From Euglena gracilis (lineage: Eukaryota; Euglenida; Euglenophyceae; Euglenales): DNA of 64,000 bases. This document shows, in pieces, positions 31,746 through 40,976 of the stretch. The notes beneath the pieces were generated by a model, which worked only from the letters and a program-made list of their open reading frames with translations, had not been told where the DNA came from and searched no databases. Positions within the stretch are counted from its first letter, which is position 1. Every line of letters begins with the position of its first letter. The stretch lies in the NCBI GenBank assembly GCA_039621445.1, contig CP154956.1, positions 8,927,443 to 8,991,442 on the forward strand, in the 5' to 3' direction. The translations under genes and the position numbers were made by a program.

Positions 31746-32870
31746 ATGCAATTGACAACACAAAGAACAGCGTTGCTGAAACAGCAAGAACTTCCTGCAG
31801 CCACAGCTGGACGACCTGACGGCGCAGTGCAACCATGGCGAACCGTGGCTGTCCCTTCCCCCCCAGAAAAAGTTTCTAAAAACCCACCCAGGGACAGCCA
31901 CGGAAGTTGGCAGACAGTGGTCAGAACCCGAAGGACACCAAAGCCAAGGCACTGTCAGGCCACAACGGCAAGGGCCATGGAGGCCCACATCGCAGTTACA
32001 CCAATACCTTGTTCAAGCTGGGCCATGGAGGCCAGAACAGCAAGCTGGGCCATGGCGGCCAAAACAGCAAAGGCCATGGTGGCCGATGGAACAAAGGCCA
32101 GGGCGGCCAGCAATACCAAGGCCAGGGTGGCCGATTCCACAACAAGATGCCCAGTGGCAGTGGCAGGACAGGTCCACAACACCCCGCCAACATTTTTTCA
32201 TCTCAAACCCCATCAGGGGAAAAGGATTGGCCCCCAGAGGCACCCCAAGATTTTCAATGGGCATGGCGCCCAAAATCAAAGAGAAGTCCTTGGAGACATC
32301 AAGAGGGCCAGTGGGGCCAGAATCATCTTCAAGGCAACTGGGGCCATTGTCATTCTTATCAAGGCCATTGGGCCCAACACCATCCTCAACAACAACAAAT
32401 TCAAGGCCACTGGGGCCATCAAATATCAGAAGGGGAAAACCCCCAGAAGCTAAAATGCTGTCCCCAGCAGGGGGTTTCAATGTACGGTGGCAGCCCCAGG
32501 AGGATGCCCCCACAGAGGCAATGGAGGACAAGGGGGAAACCCCCCCCCTCAAAATTCTTTGTCAATGCCCATGGCAGGGGCAAACCAAAACAGGGGGGAG
32601 ACCCAATATGGGGCCCCTATGGTATGTCAATTGACAACGCGAATGACAAAGTGGAGGATCAGAGAGTCTTGGAGCAGAGCATGCACACCCCCCCAGCCAC
32701 CTTTGGAGAATGCTCAATCCCCAGGGGCACCAAGGGTGAAATTTCCAACACCCCCCACCCAGCCCCCAAAGAATCATCTAATTCAGGATATAAATTCCAT
32801 GGAGGGAAAATGGGGAGATACCGCCCTGTACCAGAGACTTCAGAAAAGTCTAAAATGGTGGACAAAAAAT
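31746..32870 (+). CDS. B2 Gag-like protein, low complexity
   Basis: The segment corresponds to the gag of B1 and B4. The frame at 31,907-32,896 is dominated by GHGGQ, GQGG and GHWGH repeats, probably an RNA-binding, condensate-forming region. It ends next to the GDT..QRL..SLKWW segment that precedes RT in B4. Two other frames are also open across much of it, so which one is translated is uncertain. No zinc knuckle. Confidence 0.45.
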
Positions 32871-33660
32871 GTCCCCCCCAGCAACATGTCAATTGATAAG
32901 AAATGGAATTCAACCCCCCTGGGTGAATCCCCCCAAGTTGTCCACCCACCCAAAACCCAGAGCCAACCTGGACCTGAACCAGGCAGAAAAAATTCTGCTG
33001 GATTACAAAAAAACTGGGTCAGTGGAACGAGTTTGTGATTCAGAAACCCAGCATTTAATCCCATGGTTTTTAATTTCAAAACCAGAAGGGGGAACAACCA
33101 AATGGAGAATGATCAGCGACTGCAGAGAAATAAATCAGCAGTTTCAAGTAAAACCTTTCAAACTGGATCATATCCAGCACATTTTTCCAGTTTTGGAAAA
33201 AGGCCACTGGGCAGCAAAAATTGACCTGAAAGATGCCTATTTTCATGTTCCATTAGGTCCAGGCCTAAGGCCATTTTTAAGGCATCAGGTAGGGCGGCAG
33301 ACCTGGGAATTTCAAACAGGCTGCTTTGGGCTAAATGTAATGCCCCAAATTTTCATGTCAGTAATGAAAACGTTCGAAAAACTGTGGAGGAAAAGGGGCA
33401 TCCAGGTTTTCATTTACCTGGACGACATTTTGCTGGTGGGCCCCACCCAAAACATTTTACAGAATCACCTGAAAACAGTTGTCAAAGATTTGCTGGATTC
33501 TGGGTTCAAAATCAATGTGAAAAAGTCCACCCTCCAGCCCACCCAAGTGGTAACCCATCTGGGTTTTCAACTGAAAGTCCAAGAAGGAAAACTACAGGTG
33601 CCCCCCCCCCCAGAAAGTCAAAACCATAAAAAAGGAGCTGGGAAAAATCGTGAAAAAAGA
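32869..33660 (+). pseudogene. B2 reverse transcriptase, C-terminally truncated
   Basis: Open from the pre-RT segment through MISDCREINQQF, KIDLKDAYFHVP, the CFGLNVMPQIF box and the catalytic FIYLDDILLVGP, to the GFKINVKKS connection. The frame ends in a C-run near 33,610, and the element then jumps to its right terminus. The polymerase core is preserved, but there is no RNase H, so it is not expected to be active alone. Confidence 0.75.
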
Positions 33661-33663
33661 TTA

Positions 33664-33775
33664 CATGTGGGACCTCCTACCCCAGCGCAGCGAGCAATCA
33701 CACAGCAAGACGCCGGCGAGCAACGCATGGATGGCCTCGCAATGTCTTTGTGCTTCGCCCTCGGTGCCCGTCCTC
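33664..33775 (+). repeat. B2 right terminal repeat, interrupted
   Basis: GGACCTCCTACCCCAGC to GTGCCCGTCCTC is the right end of family B up to the point where B4 enters. Continuing across B4, 42,844-42,872 (CTTTTTCGGCC..CTCGAGGGACTGCGA) completes it, matching the outer end seen intact in B4 (CTTCTCGGTCT..CTCGAGGGAGT). Confidence 0.7.
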
Positions 33776-33930
33776 TCGTACTCCCTCGAGGCAGACCGAG
33801 AAGGGAGGAAGGGACACCGAGGGCGGAGCACAAAGACATTGTGAGGCCATGCCTTGCTCGTCGGCGGTTTGTTGTGATTGTTTTCGTGCGCTGGGTTAGG
33901 AGGTCCCGCTTAGTGCGGCCTCGCCGGAGT
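33776..33930 (-). repeat. B4 right terminus
   Basis: Outer end (TCGTACTCCCTCGAGG on plus) plus the inner inverted repeat (CATGCCTTGCTCG...CCGGAGTTGGC) shared with the left end at 42,719-42,800. Confidence 0.8.
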
Positions 33931-34071
33931 TGGCTACATCGTCTCCGACGTGGCGACCGTGGCGCTGTTTCTGTGCCTGGGGAGGTCCCCCCCCACCTTC
34001 CCCCCCCCCTGGCCCCCATCTTCTGATCGAGGGCGTTTGCAGACAAATTTTCTTATATGGGTGGGGGGGTC

Positions 34072-34172
34072 GGGCTCACAATGTCTTTGTGCTCCGCCCT
34101 CGGTGTCTCTTCCTCCCTTCTCGGTCTGCCTCGAGGGAGTTCGAGACACCTCGAGCTCCGCACTTTGCCATT
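34072..34172 (-). repeat. B4 internal complementary region
   Basis: On plus, CTCACAATGTCTTTGTGC through GCCATTGTGAG, made of the right and left outer-end complements as in B1. In sense it overlaps the end of the recombinase frame, which reads on into it. Confidence 0.75.
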
Positions 34173-35238
34173 GTGAGGCCAGATTGTGCACTGAAAAAAG
34201 GGGGGCCAGGGCACCTTCCAAAGCACTTTGGGCACCAAGTCTTTGATAATGGGCTGTGAAAGCCTCCACCCCCTTCCACTGACCAATTTCGCAAACTTCT
34301 TGGGCAGATAGGCCCAATTTTTTGAGCAAACCAACTCCTGCCCCTCTGGTGGAGTGGGGTCCCCAAAACCTGGGGGGGGTACCCCCTGCTGGGCCAAAAA
34401 TTGTTTGGTTATCGAAGCAATGGTGTCTGCCTTAATGGCTCTATAGGGGGGTTTTAACGTAATTAAAAGGGGGCCCCCAGGTTTCACGACGAAACGTGTT
34501 GCTGCCACATAAGACATCATCAAATGAAAGGGACTGATTTGGGGGCACTGGGGAATAGAGACAACTCTCTCCCATTTATGGAGTTTTTGCCCTTTACGTT
34601 TAATGTTGATGTAGGGTGCCCCCCCCAACACACTGGTGGTTCTTTGGACCTGTGCCAAATCAGATGATCTGTAATAAACAGAGGATACGTGAACAGAAAA
34701 TGAGTTGTGTACGTAATGTACACATATCAGAGGGTAGGGGGGACTGTGCCAGCCCCAGGAGGATTGGGAGGGGATCCCAAAATGCCCCATACTTCTCCAG
34801 GTTTTGGTTCCAAAGCCTTTTATAAGGTGCCAACATGGCACGGAACCTTAGGCCACCAAAGCCAGGGATCAAAAGCATAGCGCTGTATGCATTGCGTGCT
34901 TGGGCCTTTGAAATTTGGAATAGTTGAATTAAGGCGTCAACCACTTGGTCAGTGGTGGCTTCAGGGGGGGGTACCCCCATTTTGTCCAAAATTACCCATA
35001 AAAGCGTAAGAGCGCTTTGATAACGCTTTAAGCAGGGGTTTCTTCCCAGGAAATCGTTAATGGTCAAATTTTGTACCTGTTTCCCCTCCAAAATTTGCCT
35101 GAGCAAATCATGCAAAGGAGGGGCCATCTGGGGGGTGGCATTTTTTCCTCCCTGCAATTGGTGAACATACCCCTGTAGGGGGTGATTTTTAGGCAGGGGG
35201 TCCCTGGAACTTTCATTTTTATTAACTGGGGCCACCAT
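34173..35238 (-). pseudogene. B4 tyrosine recombinase, frameshifted
   Basis: The N-terminal core reads openly from 35,238 (LKRYQSALTLLWVILDKMG, NAYSAMLLIPGFGGLRF), with a stop after FCSRILCLLQII (first catalytic Arg region). Further frames carry the middle part, the HSTRG-type box near 34,350, GQWKGVEAFTAHYQRL (34,329-33,934) and a C-terminal tail. Broken by at least two shifts but with all catalytic segments present. Confidence 0.7.
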
Positions 35239-35266
35239 GTGGCTAAATCCCAGTAGGGGGTGACCA

Positions 35267-35560
35267 TCAAAACTTTGGTCTGTGGAAACATTTTAATCTG
35301 GGGAGACATTTTTGGATTACAGACCAGGGGGTGTTTGCATAAAGATCCCCCATGTTGTTTAGTGTGCATTGTAATGCATCTACTGCTGTGGCTCCCCAGT
35401 GGGGCCACCTGGCCACAAATTGTGGCAGTTTATTGTTGCCTGGTGAGGCAAAGAGGTCTGTTTTCAGGTTGATGTAATTTTTGAATTGCTGCCTCAGCCA
35501 TTGAAAAAGTTGGGGGTCCAGGGAATAATCCCCCCTGTCCATTTCCCATCTGCTTATGGG
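35267..35560 (-). pseudogene. B4 methyltransferase-like region
   Basis: Starts just after the RNase H deletion, in the codons for ISRWEMDRGDYSLDPQLFQWL, and continues to TDLFASPGNNKLPQFVARWPHW and YANTPWSVIQ, the NPPW-type loop with an inserted Thr. A second frame (35,064-35,408) carries a PYWDLATWWPQL box equivalent to PHWASTSWW of family A. Confidence 0.65.
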
Positions 35561-36870
35561 GTCTTTATCCTTTGGGAAATGGGGTGTTTTGAGTCCCAGG
35601 GGGCTGTGGAAGTTTCCACCAGAAAATTTGCCAGGGCATCCGTAAAGGCCCTTAGAAATGGCAGGGCCATTAGATTGCATCTGATTTGGCCCAAAATGGC
35701 AGCCAGTTGTCTTTTTGACATGTAATCTTTTTTCACCAATTTCCACAGCTCCTTTTTTACTGTTTTTATTTTCTGGGGGGGCACCTGTAATTTTCCCTCT
35801 TGGAAGTTTAGTTGAAATCCAACCTGATTTACGATTTGGGTGGGCTGTAGGGTAGACTTTTTTACATTGATTTTGAATCCTGATGTGATTAAATCCCTGA
35901 CCACTGTGTTCAGGTGATTTTGTAAGATGTTTTGTGTTGGGGCCACCAGTAAAATGTCGTCCAGGTAAATGAATACCTGGATGCCCCTTTTTCTCCACAG
36001 CTTTTCGAATGTTTTCATTACTGACATAAAAATGTGGGGCATTGCATTCAGGCCAAAACAGCCTGCCTGGAATTCCCAGGTCTGACCCCCCACCTGATGC
36101 CTTAGAAAAGGCCTTAGGGCCTGGCCCACTGGGATGTGGAAGTAAGCATCCTTTAGGTCTATTTTTGCTGCCCAGTGGCCTTTTTCCAAAACTGGAAAAG
36201 TGTGCTGGATGTGATCCAGCTTGAAAGGTTTCACTTGGAATCGTTGATTTATTTCCCTGCAATCGCTTATTAGTCTCCATTTTGTCTGCTCTCTTTCTGG
36301 TTTCGAAATCAGAAACCAGGGGATTAGGTGCTGGGTGGTTGAATCCCTCACCCTCTTTACGGATCCAGATTTTTCGTAATCCAGCAGTATTTTTTCTGCT
36401 TGGTGCAGGTTAAAATTTGCCCTGGGTTTTGGGTGGGTGTACAATTTTGGTGGGCTGACCCAGGGGGGTTGAATGCCATCCCTGATGAGTTGACATGTTG
36501 TTGGGGGGGCATTTTTTGCCCACCATTTCAAGCTTTTTTGCAGCCTTTGATGGAGGGGGGTGTCTCCCCATTTTTCTTCCATGGAATTTATTTCCTGGAT
36601 AAGATGATTTAGGGGGTGCTGGGCTGGAGATTTTGGACATTTTAGGCTTTTTTGCAACCTTTGATGGAGGAGGGTGTCTCCCCATATTTCCTCCATTGAA
36701 TTTATTTTCTGGGTAAGGTGATTCTGGGGGGGCTGGGTTGGGGGTGTTGGACATTGCACCCCTAGGGCTTGGGCCCTTGGAAAAAGAAACTTTTTCTGGG
36801 GGGATGTGCATGCACTCTCTCCCTCTCTGCTCACCTCTCTGGATGATCTTGTTGTTGGAAGACATACCAT
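35554..36870 (-). CDS. B4 reverse transcriptase
   Basis: A 438-residue open frame covering the pre-RT linker and the full polymerase core: LISDCREINQRF, KIDLKDAYFHIP, CFGLNAMPHIF, catalytic FIYLDDILLVAP, GFKINVKKS, and the connection with QLAAILGQIRCNLMALPFLRAFTD. The linker contains a duplicated INSMEE.WGDT..HQRLQKSLK unit. RNase H should follow but has been deleted: the frame ends 16 residues after the thumb. This is the longest intact family B RT in the window. Confidence 0.8.
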   Translation of the reverse strand: MVCLPTTRSSREVSREGESACTSPQKKFLFPRAQALGVQCPTPPTQPPQNHLTQKINSMEEIWGDTLLHQRLQKSLKCPKSPAQHPLNHLIQEINSMEEKWGDTPLHQRLQKSLKWWAKNAPPTTCQLIRDGIQPPWVSPPKLYTHPKPRANFNLHQAEKILLDYEKSGSVKRVRDSTTQHLIPWFLISKPEREQTKWRLISDCREINQRFQVKPFKLDHIQHTFPVLEKGHWAAKIDLKDAYFHIPVGQALRPFLRHQVGGQTWEFQAGCFGLNAMPHIFMSVMKTFEKLWRKRGIQVFIYLDDILLVAPTQNILQNHLNTVVRDLITSGFKINVKKSTLQPTQIVNQVGFQLNFQEGKLQVPPQKIKTVKKELWKLVKKDYMSKRQLAAILGQIRCNLMALPFLRAFTDALANFLVETSTAPWDSKHPISQRIKTP

Positions 36871-37627
36871 AAGGGCTTAATGCCCCTGTTTGGCCTATCA
36901 GGTCTTCTCCATGTTGACGTGGTTGGTTGACATACCATAGGGGGGCCTCTGTGGGTCCCCCCCTTGATTGATTGATCGGGAATTGAGAAATAAATGTTGG
37001 AGGGATTTCTGCCCCTCCCTCCAAAAGGGCCACTGTGGGTCCCTTTTCCTCCTGGGGCTGGGTCATTGAAAGGGCCACGGTGGGTCCCTTTTTCCCCCAT
37101 TGTTGGCAGAGGGCCACTCTGGGTCCCTCGGGGGATTTCTCCAGCAGCATCATTAGCTTCTTGGTGGCCACTGTGGGTCCACCCTGCTGGCCTCTTAGCT
37201 TCTTGGTGGCCACTGTGGGTCCACCCTGCTGGTCTCCAAGGTTTCCATGTATAAATTTTTTTCCATTATCCATCTTGTGGTCTTCCAGGCCTTGATTTCT
37301 TCTTGGCCTCCAACCCCATTGGAAATCTGGAGGGGCTGCTGTGGCCTCCCCTTGTCCCCTTGAGAGGGGCTGATGTGATAGATGAATTGGGGGGGTTGGA
37401 CAGACCTTTTCTGCCCCTTCCTGAGGGGATTTGCTTGTGAAACTGGCCCCCATGGCCCCTGTGGTTTTGACCTCCTTGGCCCTGATTCCATCTCCCCACC
37501 TTCTGGCCAATTTGTGCCCAGGCTGCTGGGCGCCTTTGGGGGAGATGCCCCTGATGTGTGGGCTTTGATTGTCCAAGCATTTTGCATTTGAAGCATTTTG
37601 GGCCCCCATGGCCCCTTCTTTGCCCAC
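36410..37627 (-). CDS. B4 Gag-like protein, C-terminal part
   Basis: Open frame overlapping RT in another frame. It is low-complexity, with repeated phrases such as QQGGPTVATKKL and KGPTVAL, and lies between the A3 insertion and RT. The N-terminal part of the same protein is beyond A3 at 42,317-42,695. The overlap with the RT frame suggests that family B uses separate Gag and Pol frames, unlike family A. No known domain. Confidence 0.5.
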   Translation of the reverse strand: MGKEGAMGAQNASNAKCLDNQSPHIRGISPKGAQQPGHKLARRWGDGIRAKEVKTTGAMGASFTSKSPQEGAEKVCPTPPIHLSHQPLSRGQGEATAAPPDFQWGWRPRRNQGLEDHKMDNGKKFIHGNLGDQQGGPTVATKKLRGQQGGPTVATKKLMMLLEKSPEGPRVALCQQWGKKGPTVALSMTQPQEEKGPTVALLEGGAEIPPTFISQFPINQSRGGPTEAPLWYVNQPRQHGEDLIGQTGALSPYGMSSNNKIIQRGEQRGRECMHIPPEKVSFSKGPSPRGAMSNTPNPAPPESPYPENKFNGGNMGRHPPPSKVAKKPKMSKISSPAPPKSSYPGNKFHGRKMGRHPPPSKAAKKLEMVGKKCPPNNMSTHQGWHSTPLGQPTKIVHPPKTQGKF

Positions 37628-37749
37628 GACCATTCGGGCTCCGCACTGCGAGATGGTGAGGTCCTGCTTTCCTTGCCGGCTGTTCTGTTCTGGTGTGGTT
37701 GTGCGTGCGCGGGGGGTGCTTCTTACTGCTTTTTGTTGCCGGAGTTGGC
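37628..37749 (+). repeat. A3 left terminus
   Basis: Outer end GACCATTCGGGCTCCGCACTG then, from about 37,659, the inner inverted repeat of about 90 bp ending CCGGAGTTGGC. The inner part is repeated in inverse at 42,160-42,250. Confidence 0.85.
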
Positions 37750-37986
37750 TGATCCTAATTCTGCCCTTCGACCTCAAGGAGAAAGAGTTTTACTGCTACG
37801 AGTTCAAGTGAAATTGCTTTTCGAGGAGTACTACCTTCCCGAGAACCAATACTTTTACCAACTGGTGGACCGAATTTTCTTCGGAACTTCAACTTCCTGA
37901 AGGAAGAATTCAACGCCTCGAGTTCAACTGGAACAAGAAATTCAAAGAACAGAAACGCAGATATAAACAAAGGACTTCCATGAAGA

Positions 37987-39330
37987 ATGAATTTCAAAGA
38001 AACTCTGAATTTCAAGAAGAACTGCAAAGAACTTCCAAGAAGTCAACTGAAGCTGGGGAAGGTGAAGTCACAGCAGCAGCTGCAGAAGGAGATGAGGCGG
38101 CAGCAGCACGTCAGTCCGTGGCCATCGCAACCCCCCCACCCCCCAGCAAATCAAAGATTTCAGACTCCCCCACTCAAAATGATGGCCATGGACCATGGAC
38201 AACTGTGGTCAGGAAGAGACACAGGGAGACTACCATCACAGGTCCAACAGACTCCACCCCTTTTTCTCAGTTCCTCCCCTTCCAGGGGAAGAAGCAAAGG
38301 CTATGGCAGCCTCTCAAGGGAGATCAGAAATCCAAAGGATTCAAATCAAAATCAAGGCTATGGCAGCCATCATTCAACAGGGCCTGGGGCCCAGAATCAA
38401 GGCTATGGCAGCCATTATTCAAGAGGGCAGTGGGCCCAGGGGCAAGGCTATGGCAGCCAGTACCCCAGCCTGGAGAGATCCCATTGGGAAAAGGTATGTC
38501 CAACTTTTCCCCCAGCAATTTCAGACACAAACCTCCCAGGAGCAGCAAGCCAATGCCAAATACAGGCCATGGTGGCCTATACTGGGAACCCAGAAGGACA
38601 GAGAAGAGAAAGTCCTGGAATGAAGGCCAATGGAGGCCAAGCAGGCCTGTGTGCCACTGGCAACCAGATGGAGGCAAATGGACAGAGAAGTCCTGGAGAA
38701 AAGGCCAATGGGGGCCAAGCAGGCCTGAGTGCCTCTGGAGGCCCAAGGGCCCTGAAGGCAAGTGGTGGCCAAAACCATCAAGACCACATCAGCCCTTGGG
38801 GGGGAGGCCCAAGATTGGCTCAGGCAGGCCCCCCCCAGAAGATAATCAGCCCAGCATTATATGTACCACCCCACCACAGACCTTCCCCCATCATTCCAAA
38901 ACAGGGGGAAAGCCTGTCTTTGAAAAGCCCTATGGCAGGGCCAGCTGCAGCCCCAGTGATGGGGCACCCAGAGGGGCCCCCAGTGATGGGGCAGCCCAGG
39001 GGAAGGACCCCAGTGATGGGGCCTGTGGAATCCCCAGATACATTACACCCAGGGGTACCCCCCTACAAGGCCCTGCAGGCCAGTATCCCCCATTGGGTCA
39101 AGGCAGGAGCCAGCAGAGAGGTATTAAACCTGATAAGGGAAGGGGTTATGGCAGATCTCCCCCTCCCCCCTCAGATGTCATTAAAATTTCCCTTCAAGAC
39201 ACCCCAAGAAATAATGACTGCCCAAAGAATTCTGAGGGAATACGAATGTGCAGGGGCAACCAGGCAAATCCCCCCAGAGGAGGCAAAACATTTTGTCCCT
39301 TATTTCATCCTTTCCAAAAAAAGAGGGGGA
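37987..39330 (+). CDS. A3 Gag-like region of the polyprotein
   Basis: Starts MNFKETLNFKKNCKELPR, the start shared with A1 and A2. A Gln/Arg-rich helical N-terminus is followed by a long low-complexity region of Gly, Ser, Gln, Tyr and His (GYGS, ANGGQAGL, GPRALKASGGQ) and then by PVMG repeats and ALQASIPHWVKAGASREVLN. The same frame enters RT at EAKHFVPYFILSKK without a stop, so Gag and Pol are one frame in family A; in most described DIRS elements Gag is separate. An A-run at about 39,320 changes frame before the next RT block. Confidence 0.7.
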
Positions 39331-40130
39331 AAAGACAAAAGAAAGATTAATCTCAGATTGTCGACAGTTAAATCTCCACTTCACCCCCCAGAAGTTCAGA
39401 CTGGAACACATGGGAAACATTTTCCCATATCTCAGAAAGGGTTGGTTCTGTGGAAAAATAGATCTGAAAGATGCTTATTTCCATTTAAAGCTGCACAGCA
39501 GCCTGGAAAAGCATGTCTGCATGCAAGTGGGGGGGGGAAACGTGGCAATTTCAAGCTGCATGCTTTGGGTTAAGCAGTCTGCCACAAAAGTTTATGACTC
39601 TCATGAGAGTCTGGGAAAGGAAATGGAGGAAGGAAGGAAAGGTAGTTTTCATCTACCTAGACGACATTTTGCTGTTAGCCCCCAGCAAAAAGACAGCAGC
39701 CCAGCATTTGGCAGAAATGAAAAAAGATCTTTTACTGGCAGGTTTCAGAATAAACCTCCCCAAATCATGTCTGGAACCAACACAAGAAATAAAGCATTTG
39801 GGCCAGTGGATCAATTTGAAAAAAGGCCAACTGGAAATTCCACAGGAAAAATTAAAATCCCTAAAAAAGGAATTAGGAAAGGTGCTGACAGCACAAAAGA
39901 TGAGCTGCAGAAAACTCAGCTCTATTGTAGGGCAAGTCAGAAGCTATTTAGTTTCAATGCCTTTTCTCAGAATTCTGACAGATCAACTTTGCAAAATGGT
40001 GGATTTGCACACAAAGTGGGGTTGGGACCACACCCTGACCATTCCCCAGGGGGTCAAAGATCAAATTGTGGAGTTAAAAACGTTTTTGCAGCCAGGTGTG
40101 GGCAGAGCCTTTCAATCCCAGGCCTCTCAG
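39240..40130 (+). CDS. A3 reverse transcriptase
   Basis: Copies element RNA into cDNA. Blocks in order: HFVPYF (frame of gag), LISDCRQLN and GKIDLKDAYFHLK (next frame, 39,340-39,500), then from about 39,530 the third frame with ACFGLSSLPQKF, catalytic FIYLDDILLLAP, GFRINLPKS, and the LSSIVGQVRSYLVSMPFLRIL connection. The two shifts fall in an A-run and a G-run; A1 is open across both places, so they are mutations, sequencing indels or programmed shifts. Confidence 0.8.
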
Positions 40131-40500
40131 GAACTGTTCTCAGACAGCAGCACCTGGCAATGGGGGGGGCTGGACAAAAAGTCTGGTCGAAAGGTCCAAG
40201 ATTTCTGGAGGGACCTGCATGTCCTTCACATCAATCAAAAAGAATTGATGTCTGCAGTGGAAACTGTAAAGGCTTTGGGAAAACCAAAACAAACCATTGT
40301 TCTTCATGTGGACAGCCAGGTAGCAGTCAGTTATTTGACAAAATGGGGAGGCAAAAAGCCATATTTAAATTCCATCCTAAAACCCCTTCTGTACCATTGC
40401 CAAGAAAGGCAAATCAACCTGCAGGTGGTTTGGGTTCCCACAAAAGAACAATTGGCAGACTCCCTGACCAGGGAGCAAAAAGATCCAGGGGATTATACCC
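40131..40500 (+). CDS. A3 RNase H
   Basis: Contains FSDSSTWQWGG (first catalytic Asp), HINQKELMSAVETV (Glu), LHVDSQVAVSYL (second Asp) and VWVPTKEQLADSL (final Asp region), the four-carboxylate set of retroelement RNase H. Open and in frame with the RT thumb and with the following methyltransferase-like domain. It degrades the RNA strand of the hybrid. Confidence 0.8.
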
Positions 40501-40976
40501 TGAACCTGACCATTTTTCACCTGATTCTGAAGTTTTTCAAAAACCAGATCACCCCAGAGGTGGACATGTTTTGCACCCCCAGCAACAAAAAATTCCCCAA
40601 GTTCATTTGTCGATACCCCCACCAAGGGGCTTTGTTGGTGGATGCTCTGAAGGCAGATTTAAGGGGTCTCCCCCCAGTTTATGCCAACCCTCCCTGGAGC
40701 ATCATTCCCCAATGGATTCAGAGATTAATGTTAAACCCAGACCTAATTTGTCTGTTGATTGTACCCCACTGGGCTTCGACATCATGGTGGCGCCAATTAA
40801 TGTCAATCAGGCAGCCAGGCAGCAAGGTTTTGCTAGTACCCCCCCAGTGGGGTCTGTTCACCAACTGCTGGGGGGAGGAGATGCCCCCCCCAAGGTGGAA
40901 TTTGGCCTGCTTGATTGTGTCAGGCAAATATTACAATCGCAGGAAGTTTCGATGTCCAGTATCGATACTTACATAA
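40501..40976 (+). CDS. A3 methyltransferase-like (DAM-like) domain
   Basis: Follows RNase H in the same frame. Landmarks are TPEVDMFCTPSNKKFPKF, DALKADLRGLPPVYANPPWSII with an N-P-P-W loop like that of N6-adenine methyltransferases, and LLIVPHWASTSWWRQL. DIRS elements typically carry this domain; whether it modifies DNA is unknown, and a SAM-binding G loop was not obvious to me. The frame ends at 40,976, overlapping the start of the recombinase frame. Confidence 0.7.

Larger units (their letters stand above)
31456..33775 (+). mobile_element. DIRS element B2 (family B), main part
   Basis: Left end GACACCTCGGGCTCC at 31,456; gag and the first half of RT follow. At about 33,663 the sequence jumps straight to the right terminal repeat (GGACCTCCTACCCCAGC...), so the rest of RT, RNase H, methyltransferase-like, recombinase and ICR are deleted. 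The right outer end is cut at 33,775 by the insertion of B4 and resumes at 42,844-42,872. A defective element that could only be moved in trans. Confidence 0.8.
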
